Source of the DNA: Coriaria nepalensis
Lineage: Eukaryota > Streptophyta > Magnoliopsida > Cucurbitales > Coriariaceae
Direction: 5' to 3'
Assembly: GCA_027186245.1 (NCBI GenBank)
Contig: CP114481.1
Location: 45,415,501 to 45,479,500, forward strand
DNA: 64,000 nt
Part shown: positions 52,009 to 63,600 of the stretch, in pieces
Numbering within the stretch: position 1 is the stretch's first letter
Layout: each line of letters begins with the position of its first letter
Program-made: the position numbers and the translations under genes
Notes under the pieces: generated by a model
Told to the model about the DNA's origin: nothing
Database searches by the model: none
The model's input: only the letters and a program-made list of their open reading frames with translations

Positions 52009-52744
52009 CTTTCATTGCATTGATCATTTCCAAGTTATGCACAAAACTTGTGGTTGTAGTGCAAAAATAGAATTCGTTCGAATTGCTTTCAAATAAGTTA
52101 TTGACTTGAAATGACTCATTCAAAAGATTTTAATGTTAAACAAATGCACACTTTCCTTGCACTGATCATTTGCAAGTTATGCACAAAACTTGTGTTTGAA
52201 GTGCGAAAATGGAATTCGTTCGACTTGATTTGAAATAAGATATTGACTTGAAATGACTCATTGAAAATATTTTAACGTTAAACTAATGCACACATTCCTT
52301 GCATTGATCATTTCCAAGTTATGCACAAAACTTGTGTTTGAAGTGCAAAAATAGAATTCGTTCGACTTGCTTTGAAATAAGTTATTGACTTGAAATGACT
52401 CATTCAAATGATTTTAAGGTTAAACGAATGCACACTTTCCTTGCATTGATCATTTGCAAGTTATGCACAAAACTTTTGTTTGAAGTGCAAAAATAGAATT
52501 CGTTCGACTTGCTTTGAAATAAGTTATTGACTTGAAATGACTCATTCAAATGATTTTAAGGTTAAACGAATGCACACTTTCCTTGCATTGATCATTTGCA
52601 AGTTATGCACAAAACTTTTGTATGAAGTGCGAAAATAGAATTCGTTCGACTTGCTTTGGAATAAGATATTGGCTTGAAATTATTGATTGAAATGATTTTA
52701 AGGTTAAACGAATGCACACTTTCCTTGCACTGATCAGTTGGAAG

Positions 52745-55700
52745 TTATGCACAAAACTTGTGTTTGAAGTGCGAAAATAGAATTAGTTCGACTTGCTTTG
52801 AAATAAGATATTGACTTGAATTGACTGATTGAAATGATTTTAAGGTTAAACGAATGCACAGTTTCCTTGCACTGATCATTTGCAAGTTATGCACAAAACT
52901 TGTGTTTGGAGTGCAAAAATAGAATTCGTTCGAATTGCTTTGAAATAAGTTATTGACTTGAAATGACTCATTCAAATGATTTTAAGGTTAAACGCATGCA
53001 CACTTTCCTTGCACTGATCATTTGCAAGTTATGCACAAAACTTTTGTTTGAAGTGCGAAAATAGAATTCGTTCGACTTGCTTTGAAATAAGATATTGACT
53101 TGAAATGACTGATTGAAATGATTTTAAGGTTAAACGAATGCACACTTTCCTTGCACTGATCATTTGCAAGTTATGCACAAACCTTGTGTTTGGAGTGCAA
53201 AAATAGAATTAGTTCGACTTGCTTTGAAATAAGATATTGACTTGGAATGACTCAGTGAAATGATTTTAAGGTTAAACGAATGCGCACTTTCATTGCATTG
53301 ATCATTTCCAAGTTATGCACAAAACTTGTGTTTGAGGTGCAAAAATAGAATTCGTTCGACTTGCTTTGAAATAAGATATTGACTTGGAATGACTCACTGA
53401 AATGATTTTAAGGTTAAACTAATGCACACATTCCTTGCATTGATCATTTCCAAGTTATGCACAAAACTTGTGTTTGAAGTGCAAAAATAGAATTCGTTCG
53501 ACTTGCTTTGAAATAAGTTATTGACTTGAAATGACTCATTCAAATGATTTTAAGGTTAAACGAATGCACACTTTCCTTGCATTGATCATTTGCAAGTTAT
53601 GCACAAAACTTTTGTATGAAGTGCGAAAATAGAATTCGTTCGACTTGCTTTGGAATAAGATATTGGCTTGAAATTACTGATTGAAATGATTTTAAGGTTA
53701 AACGAATGCACACTTTCTTTCCACTGATCATTTGCAAGTTATGCACAAAACTTGTGTTTGAAGTGCGAAAATAGAATTAGTTCGACTTGCTTTGAAATAA
53801 GATATTGACTTGAATTGACTGATTGAAATGATTTTAAGGTTAAACGAATGCACACTTTCCTTGCACTGATCATTTGCAAGTTATGCACAAAACTTGTGTT
53901 TGGAGTGCAAAAATAGAATTCGTTCGACTTGCTTTGAAATAAGTTATTGACTTGAAATGACTCATTCAAATGATTTTAAGGTTAAACGAATGCACACTTT
54001 CCTTGCATTGATCATTTGCAAGTTATGCACAAAACATTTGTTTGAAGTGCGAAAATAGAATTCGTTCGACTTGCTTTGAAATAAGATATTGACTTGAAAT
54101 GACTGATTGAAATGATTTTAAGGTTAAACGAATGCACACTTTCCTTGCACTGATCATTTGCAAGTTATGCACAAAACTTGTGTTTGGAGTGCCAAAATAG
54201 AATTCGTTCGACTTGCTTTGAAATAAGTTATTGACTTGAAATGACTCATTCAAATGATTTTAAGGTTAAACGAATGCACACTTTCCTTGCATTGATCATT
54301 TGCAAGTTATGCACAAAACTTTTGTTTGAAGTGCGAAAATAGAATTCGTTCGACTTGCTTTGAAATAAGATATTGACTTGAAATGACTGATTGAAATGAT
54401 TTTAAGGTTAAACGAATGCACACTTTCCTTGCACTGATCATTTGCAAGTTATGCACAAAAGTTGTGTTTGGAGTGCAAAAATAGAATTCGTTCGACTTGC
54501 TTTGAAATAAGATATTGACTTGAAATGACTCATTGAAATGATTTTAAGGTTAAACTAATGCACACATTCCTTGCATTGATCATTTCCAAGTTATGCACAA
54601 AACTTGTGTTTGAAGTGCGAAAATAGAATTAGTTCAACTTGCTTTGAAATAAGATATTGACTTGGAATGACACATTGAAATGATTTTAAGGTTAAACGAA
54701 TGCGCACTTTCATTGTATTGATCATTTCCAAGTTATGCACAAAACTTGTGGTTGTAGTGCAAAAATAGAATTCGTTCGAATTGCTTTGAAATAAGTTATT
54801 GACTTGAAATGACTCATTCAAATGATTTTAAGGTTAAACGAATGCACACTTTCCTTGCACTGATCATTTGCAAGTTATGCACAAAACTTTTGTTTGGAGT
54901 GCAAAAATAGAATTCGTTCGACTTGCTTTGAAATAAGTTATTGACTTGAAATGACTCATTCAAATGATTTTAAGGTTAAACGAATGCACACTTTCCTTGC
55001 ATTGATCATTTGCAAGTTATGCACAAAACTTTTGTTTGAAGTGCAAAAATAGAATTCGTTCGACTTGCTTTGAAATAAGTTATTGACTTGAAATGACTCA
55101 TTCAAATGATTTTAAGGTTAAACGAATGCACACTTTCCTTGCATTGATCATTTGCAAGTTATGCACAAAACTTTTGTATGAAGTGCGAAAATAGAATTCG
55201 TTCGACTTGCTTTGGAATAAGATATTGGCTTGAAATTTTTGATTGAAATGATTTTAAGGTTAAACGAATGCACACTTTCCTTGCACTGATATTTTGGAAG
55301 TTATGCACAAAACTTGTGTTTGAAGTGCGAAAATAGAATTAGTTCGACTTGCTTTGAAATAAGATATTGACTTGAATTGACTGATTGAAATGATTTTAAG
55401 GTTAAACGAATGCACAGTTTCCTTGCACTGATCATTTGCAAGTTATGCACAAAACTTGTGTTTGGAGTGCAAAAATAGAATTCGTTCGAATTGCTTTGAA
55501 ATAAGTTATTGACTTGAAATGACTCATTCAAATGATTTTAAGGTTAAACGCATGCACACTTTCCTTGCACTGATCATTTGCAAGTTATGCACAAAACTTT
55601 TGTTTGAAGTGCGAAAATAGAATTCGTTCGACTTGCTTTGAAATAAGATATTGACTTGAAATGACTGATTGAAATGATTTTAAGGTTAAACGAATGCACA

Positions 55701-57856
55701 CTTTCCTTGCACTGATCATTTGCAAGTTATGCACAAACCTTGTGTTTGGAGTGCAAAAATAGAATTAGTTCGACTTGCTTTGAAATAAGATATTGACTTG
55801 GAATGACTCAGTGAAATGATTTTAAGGTTAAACGAATGCGCACTTTCATTGCATTGATCATTTCCAAGTTATGCACAAAACTTGTGTTTGAGGTGCAAAA
55901 ATAGAATTCGTTCGACTTGCTTTGAAATAAGATATTGACTTGGAATGACTCACTGAAATGATTTTAAGGTTAAACTAATGCACCCATTCCTTGCATTGAT
56001 CATTTCCAAGTTATGCACAAAACTTGTGTTTGAAGTGCAAAAATAGAATTCGTTCGACTTGCTTTGAAATAAGTTATTGACTTGAAATGACTCATTCAAA
56101 TGATTTTAAGGTTAAACGAATGCACACTTTCCTTGCATTGATCATTTGCAAGTTATGCACAAAACTTTTGTATGAAGTGCGAAAATAGAATTCGTTCGAC
56201 TTGCTTTGGAATAAGATATTGGCTTGAAATTACTGATTGAAATGATTTTAAGGTTAAACGAATGCACACTTTCTTTCCACTGATCATTTGCAAGTTATGC
56301 ACAAAACTTGTGTTTGAAGTGCGAAAATAGAATTAGTTCGACTTGCTTTGAAATAAGATATTGACTTGAATTGACTCATTCAAATGATTTTAAGGTTAAA
56401 CGAATGCACACTTTCCTTGCACTGATCATTTGCAAGTTATGCACAAAACCTGTGTTTGGAGTGCAAAAATAGAATTCGTTCGACTTGCTTTGAAATAAGT
56501 TATTGACTTGAAATGACTCATTCAAATGATTTTAAGGTTAAACGAATGCACACTTTCCTTGCATTGATCATTTGCAAGTTATGCACAAAACATTTGTTTG
56601 AAGTGCGAAAATAGAATTCGTTCGACTTGCTTTGAAATAAGATATTGACTTGAAATGACTGATTGAAATGATTTTAAGGTTAAACGAATGCACACTTTCC
56701 TTGCACTGATCATTTGCAAGTTATGCACAAAACTTGTGTTTGGAGTGCCAAAATAGAATTCGTTCGACTTGCTTTGAAATAAGTTATTGACTTGAAATGA
56801 CTCATTCAAATGATTTTAAGGTTAAACGAATGCACACTTTCCTTGCATTGATCATTTGCAAGTTATGCACAAAACTTTTGTTTGAAGTGCGAAAATAGAA
56901 TTCGTTCGACTTGCTTTGAAATAAGATATTGACTTGAAATGACTGATTGAAATGATTTTAAGGTTAAACGAATGCACACTTTCCTTGCACTGATCATTTG
57001 CAAGTTATGCACAAAAGTTGTGTTTGGAGTGCAAAAATAGAATTCGTTCGACTTGCTTTGAAATAAGATATTGACTTGAAATGACTCATTGAAATGATTT
57101 TAAGGTTAAACTAATGCACACATTCCTTGCATTGATCATTTCCAAGTTATGCACAAAACTTGTGTTTGAAGTGCGAAAATAGAATTAGTTCAACTTGCTT
57201 TGAAATAAGATATTGACTTGGAATGACACATTGAAATGATTTTAAGGTTAAACGAATGCGCACTTTCATTGTATTGATCATTTCCAAGTTATGCACAAAA
57301 CTTGTGGTTGTAGTGCAAAAATAGAATTCGTTCGAATTGCTTTGAAATAAGTTATTGACTTGAAATGACTCATTCAAATGATTTTAAGGTTAAACGAATG
57401 CACACTTTCCTTGCACTGATCATTTGCAAGTTATGCACAAAACTTTTGTTTGGAGTGCAAAAATAGAATTCGTTCGACTTGCTTTGAAATAAGTTATTGA
57501 CTTGAAATGACTCATTCAAATGATTTTAAGGTTAAACGAATGCACACTTTCCTTGCATTGATCATTTGCAAGTTATGCACAAAACTTTTGTTTGAAGTGC
57601 AAAAATAGAATTCGTTCGACTTGCTTTGAAATAAGTTATTGACTTGAAATGACTCATTCAAATGATTTTAAGGTTAAACGAATGCACACTTTCCTTGCAT
57701 TGATCATTTGCAAGTTATGCACAAAACTTTTGTATGAAGTGCGAAAATAGAATTCGTTCGACTTGCTTTGGAATAAGATATTGGCTTGAAATTTTTGATT
57801 GAAATGATTTTAAGGTTAAACGAATGCACACTTTCCTTGCACTGATATTTTGGAAG
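52745..57856 (+). repeat. 18-monomer higher-order repeat x 2 (period 2556 bp)
   Basis: About 52745-55300 is followed by a second copy at about 55301-57856. 'aaacgcatgc' (52991 and 55547), 'acaaaccttg' with 'gactcagtg', 'gtgtttgaggtgc', 'actttctttccactg' (about 53715 and 56271), 'aaaacatttg' (54032 and 56588) and 'aaaagttgtg' recur at 2556 bp. Copy-specific changes are 'cacccattcc' (55981), 'gactcattcaaatg' for 'gactgattgaaatg' (about 56366) and 'aaaacctgtg' (56446) in the second copy. Confidence 0.85.
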
Positions 57857-59758
57857 TTATGCACAAAACTTGTGTTTGAAGTGCGAAAATAGAATTAGTT
57901 CGACTTGCTTTGAAATAAGATATTGACTTGAATTGACTGATTGAAATGATTTTAAGGTTAAACGAATGCACAGTTTCCTTGCACTGATCATTTGCAAGTT
58001 ATGCACAAAACTTGTGTTTGGAGTGCAAAAATAGAATTCGTTCGAATTGCTTTGAAATAAGTTATTGACTTGAAATGACTCATTCAAATGATTTTAAGGT
58101 TAAACGAATGCACACTTTCCTTGCATTGATCATTTGCAAGTTATGCACAAAACTTTTGTATGAAGTGCGAAAATAGAATTCGTTCGACTTGCTTTGGAAT
58201 AAGATATTGGCTTGAAATTACTGATTGAAATGATTTTAAGGTTAAACGAATGCACACTTTCCTTGCACTGATCATTTCCAAGTTATGCACAAAACTTGTG
58301 TTTGAAGTGCGAAAATAGAATTAGTTCGACTTGCTTTGAAATAAGATATTGACTTGAATTGACTGATTGAAATGATTTTAAGGTTAAACGAATGCACACT
58401 TTCCTTGCACTGATCATTTGCAAGTTATGCACAAAACTTGTGTTTGGAGTGTAAAAATAGAATTCGTTCGACTTGCTTTGAAATAAGTTATTGACTTGAA
58501 ATGACTCATTCAAATGATTTTAAGGTTAAACGAATCCACACTTTCCTTGCATTGATCATTTGCAAGTTATGCACAAAACTTTTGTTTGAAGTGCGAAAAT
58601 AGAATTCGTTCGACTTGCTTTGAAATAAGTTATTGACTTGAAATGACTCATTCAAATGATTTTAAGGTTAAACGAATGCACACTTTCCTTGCACTGATCA
58701 TTTGCAAGTTATGCACAAAACTTGTGTTTGGAGTGCAAAAATAGAATTCGTTCGACTTGCTTTGAAATAAGATATTGACTTCAAATGACTCATTGAAATG
58801 ATTTTAAGGTTAAACGAATGCACACTTTCCTTGCACTGATCATTTGCAAGTTATGCACAAAACTTGTGTTGGGAGTGCAAAAATAGAATTAGTTCGACTT
58901 GCTTTGAAATAAGATATTGACTTGGAATGACTCATTGAAATGATTTTAAGGTTAAATGAATGCGCACTTTCATTGCATTGATCATTTCCAAGTTATGCAC
59001 AAAACTTGTGGTTGTAGTGCAAAAATAGAATTCGTTCGAATTGCTTTGAAATAAGTTATTGACTTGAAATGACTCATTCAAATGATTTTAAGGTTAAACG
59101 AATCCACACTTTCCTTGCATTGATCATTTCCAAGTTATGCACAAAACTTGTGTTTGAGGTGCAAAAATAGAATTCGTTCGACTTGCTTTGAAATAAGTTA
59201 TTGACTTGAAATGACTCATTCAAATGATTTTAAGGTTAAACGAATCCACACTTTCCTTGCACTGATCATTTGCAAGTTATGCACAAAACTTTTGTTTGAA
59301 GTGCGAAAATAGAATTCGTTCGAATTGCTTTGAAATAAGATATTGACTTGAAATGACTGATTGAAATAATTTTAAGGTTAAACGAATGCACACTTTCCTT
59401 GCATTGATCATTTGCAAGTTATGCACAAACCTTGTGTTTGGAGTGCAAAAATAGAATTAGTTCGACTTGCTTTGAAATAAGATATTGACTTGGAATGACT
59501 CAGTGAAATGATTTTAAGGTTAAACGAATGCGCACTTTCATTGCATTGATCATTTCCAAGTTATGCACAAAACTTGTGGTTGTAGTGCAAAAATAGAATT
59601 CGTTCGAATTGCTTTGAAATAAGTTATTGACTTGAAATGACTCATTCAAATGATTTTAATGTTAAACGAATGCACACTTTCCTTGCACTGATCATTTGCA
59701 AGTTATGCACAAAACTTTTGTTTGAAGTGCGAAAATAGAATTCGTTCGACTTGCTTTG
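55925..59758 (+). repeat. 27-monomer higher-order repeat, copy 1 (3834 bp)
   Basis: This unit recurs immediately downstream with a constant 3834-bp offset (27 x 142 exactly, so no net indel). Markers shared with copy 2 are 'gatattgacttggaatgactc' boundary (55931 and 59765), 'aaaacatttg', 'gtgccaaaatag', 'aaaagttgtg', 'gaatgacacattg', 'gtgtaaaaatag', 'gtgttgggagtgc' and 'aaccttg'. Its first part also belongs to the 18-monomer repeat and its second part matches 50.3-52.0 kb, so the unit is a composite. Confidence 0.88.
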
Positions 59759-62700
59759 AAATAAGATATTGACTTGGAATGACTCACTGAAATGATTTTA
59801 AGGTTAAACTAATGCACACATTCCTTGCATTGATCATTTCCAAGTTATGCACAAAACTTGTGTTTGAAGTGCAAAAATAGAATTCGTTCGACTTGCTTTG
59901 AAATAAGTTATTGACTTGAAATGACTCATTCAAATGATTTTAAGGTTAAACGAATGCACACTTTCCTTGCATTGATCATTTGCAAGTTATGCACAAAACT
60001 TTTGTATGAAGTGCGAAAATAGAATTCGTTCGACTTGCTTTGGAATAAGATATTGGCTTGAAATTACTGATTGAAATGATTTTAAGGTTAAACGAATGCA
60101 CACTTTCTTTCCACTGATCATTTGCAAGTTATGCACAAAACTTGTGTTTGAAGTGCGAAAATAGAATTAGTTCGACTTGCTTTGAAATAAGATATTGACT
60201 TGAATTGACTGATTGAAATGATTTTAAGGTTAAACGAATGCACACTTTCCTTGCACTGATCATTTGCAAGTTATGCACAAAACTTGTGTTTGGAGTGCAA
60301 AAATAGAATTCGTTCGACTTGCTTTGAAATAAGTTATTGACTTGAAATGACTCATTCAAATGATTTTAAGGTTAAACGAATGCACACTTTCCTTGCATTG
60401 ATCATTTGCAAGTTATGCACAAAACATTTGTTTGAAGTGCGAAAATAGAATTCGTTCGACTTGCTTTGAAATAAGATATTGACTTGAAATGACTGATTGA
60501 AATGATTTTAAGGTTAAACGAATGCACACTTTCCTTGCACTGATCATTTGCAAGTTATGCACAAAACTTGTGTTTGGAGTGCCAAAATAGAATTCGTTCG
60601 ACTTGCTTTGAAATAAGTTATTGACTTGAAATGACTCATTCAAATGATTTTAAGGTTAAACGAATGCACACTTTCCTTGCATTGATCATTTGCAAGTTAT
60701 GCACAAAACTTTTGTTTGAAGTGCGAAAATAGAATTCGTTCGACTTGCTTTGAAATAAGATATTGACTTGAAATGACTGATTGAAATGATTTTAAGGTTA
60801 AACGAATGCACACTTTCCTTGCACTGATCATTTGCAAGTTATGCACAAAAGTTGTGTTTGGAGTGCAAAAATAGAATTCGTTCGACTTGCTTTGAAATAA
60901 GATATTGACTTGAAATGACTCATTGAAATGATTTTAAGGTTAAACTAATGCACACATTCCTTGCATTGATCATTTCCAAGTTATGCACAAAACTTGTGTT
61001 TGAAGTGCGAAAATAGAATTAGTTCAACTTGCTTTGAAATAAGATATTGACTTGGAATGACACATTGAAATGATTTTAAGGTTAAACGAATGCGCACTTT
61101 CATTGTATTGATCATTTCCAAGTTATGCACAAAACTTGTGGTTGTAGTGCAAAAATAGAATTCGTTCGAATTGCTTTGAAATAAGTTATTGACTTGAAAT
61201 GACTCATTCAAATGATTTTAAGGTTAAACGAATGCACACTTTCCTTGCACTGATCATTTGCAAGTTATGCACAAAACTTTTGTTTGGAGTGCAAAAATAG
61301 AATTCGTTCGACTTGCTTTGAAATAAGTTATTGACTTGAAATGACTCATTCAAATGATTTTAAGGTTAAACGAATGCACACTTTCCTTGCATTGATCATT
61401 TGCAAGTTATGCACAAAACTTTTGTTTGAAGTGCAAAAATAGAATTCGTTCGACTTGCTTTGAAATAAGTTATTGACTTGAAATGACTCATTCAAATGAT
61501 TTTAAGGTTAAACGAATGCACACTTTCCTTGCATTGATCATTTGCAAGTTATGCACAAAACTTTTGTATGAAGTGCGAAAATAGAATTCGTTCGACTTGC
61601 TTTGGAATAAGATATTGGCTTGAAATTTTTGATTGAAATGATTTTAAGGTTAAACGAATGCACACTTTCCTTGCACTGATCATTTGGAAGTTATGCACAA
61701 AACTTGTGTTTGAAGTGCGAAAATAGAATTAGTTCGACTTGCTTTGAAATAAGATATTGACTTGAATTGACTGATTGAAATGATTTTAAGGTTAAACGAA
61801 TGCACAGTTTCCTTGCACTGATCATTTGCAAGTTATGCACAAAACTTGTGTTTGGAGTGCAAAAATAGAATTCGTTCGAATTGCTTTGAAATAAGTTATT
61901 GACTTGAAATGACTCATTCAAATGATTTTAAGGTTAAACGAATGCACACTTTCCTTGCATTGATCATTTGCAAGTTATGCACAAAACTTTTGTATGAAGT
62001 GCGAAAATAGAATTCGTTCGACTTGCTTTGGAATAAGATATTGGCTTGAAATTACTGATTGAAATGATTTTAAGGTTAAACGAATGCACACTTTCCTTGC
62101 ACTGATCATTTCCAAGTTATGCACAAAACTTGTGTTTGAAGTGCGAAAATAGAATTAGTTCGACTTGCTTTGAAATAAGATATTGACTTGAATTGACTGA
62201 TTGAAATGATTTTAAGGTTAAACGAATGCACACTTTCCTTGCACTGATCATTTGCAAGTTATGCACAAAACTTGTGTTTGGAGTGTAAAAATAGAATTCG
62301 TTCGACTTGCTTTGAAATAAGTTATTGACTTGAAATGACTCATTCAAATGATTTTAAGGTTAAACGAATCCACACTTTCCTTGCATTGATCATTTGCAAG
62401 TTATGCACAAAACTTTTGTTTGAAGTGCGAAAATAGAATTCGTTCGACTTGCTTTGAAATAAGTTATTGACTTGAAATGACTCATTCAAATGATTTTAAG
62501 GTTAAACGAATGCACACTTTCCTTGCACTGATCATTTGCAAGTTATGCACAAAACTTGTGTTGGGAGTGCAAAAATAGAATTCGTTCGACTTGCTTTGAA
62601 ATAAGATATTGACTTCAAATGACTCATTGAAATGATTTTAAGGTTAAACGAATGCACACTTTCCTTGCACTGATCATTTGCAAGTTATGCACAAAACTTG

Positions 62701-63600
62701 TGTTGGGAGTGCAAAAATAGAATTAGTTCGACTTGCTTTGAAATAAGATATTGACTTGGAATGACTCATTGAAATGATTTTAAGGTTAAATGAATGCGCA
62801 CTTTCATTGCATTGATCATTTCCAAGTTATGCACAAAACTTGTGGTTGTAGTGCAAAAATAGAATTCGTTCGAATTGCTTTGAAATAAGTTATTGACTTG
62901 AAATGACTCATTCAAATGATTTTAAGGTTAAACGAATCCACACTTTCCTTGCATTGATCATTTCCAAGTTATGCACAAAACTTGTGTTTGAGGTGCAAAA
63001 ATAGAATTCGTTCGACTTGCTTTGAAATAAGTTATTGACTTGAAATGACTCATTCAAATGATTTTAAGGTTAAACGAATCCACACTTTCCTTGCACTGAT
63101 CATTTGCAAGTTATGCACAAAACTTTTGTTTGAAGTGCGAAAATAGAATTCGTTCGAATTGCTTTGAAATAAGATATTGACTTGAAATGACTGATTGAAA
63201 TGATTTTAAGGTTAAACGAATGCACACTTTCCTTGCATTGATCATTTGCAAGTTATGCACAAACCTTGTGTTTGGAGTGCAAAAATAGAATTAGTTCGAC
63301 TTGCTTTGAAATAAGATATTGACTTGGAATGACTCAGTGAAATGATTTTAAGGTTAAACGAATGCGCACTTTCATTGCATTGATCATTTCCAAGTTATGC
63401 ACAAAACTTGTGGTTGTAGTGCAAAAATAGAATTCGTTCGAATTGCTTTGAAATAAGTTATTGACTTGAAATGACTCATTCAAATGATTTTAATGTTAAA
63501 CGAATGCACACTTTCCTTGCACTGATCATTTGCAAGTTATGCACAAAACTTTTGTTTGAAGTGCGAAAATAGAATTCGTTCGACTTGCTTTGAAATAAGA
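59759..63600 (+). repeat. 27-monomer higher-order repeat, copy 2
   Basis: This copy abuts copy 1. Differences I noticed are few: 'cacacattcc' against 'cacccattcc', 'gactgattgaaatg' against 'gactcattcaaatg' (60208), 'aaaacttgtg' against 'aaaacctgtg', 'gatcatttgg' against 'gatattttgg' (61678), an extra 'gtgttgggagtgc' (62560) and 'gaaatgatttt' against 'gaaataatttt' (63193). The match ends at about 63600, where 'gacttgaaatgactgattg' replaces the 'gacttggaatgactcactg' that opens a unit. Confidence 0.88.

Larger units (their letters stand above)
46755..55549 (+). repeat. 37-monomer duplication (offset 5254 bp)
   Basis: About 46755-50295 recurs at about 52009-55549. Shared markers at 5254 bp are 'gcgaaaatggaattc' (46947 and 52201), 'gatcagttgg' (about 47479 and 52733), 'aaacgcatgc' (47737 and 52991), 'actttctttccactg' (about 48467 and 53721), 'aaaacatttg', 'gtgccaaaatag', 'aaaagttgtg', 'gaatgacacattg' and 'aaatttttgattg'. 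The right copy differs over about 53180-53340, where a different monomer pair is present. Bases 50296-52008 lie between the copies and match 58.1-59.8 kb instead. Confidence 0.85.

Noticed and set aside
29177..62347. Many near-identical 76-codon minus-strand open frames as a gene family
   Set aside because: They recur in step with the satellite period, span monomer boundaries, start at TTG where checked, vary freely between copies, and have no recognisable domain.
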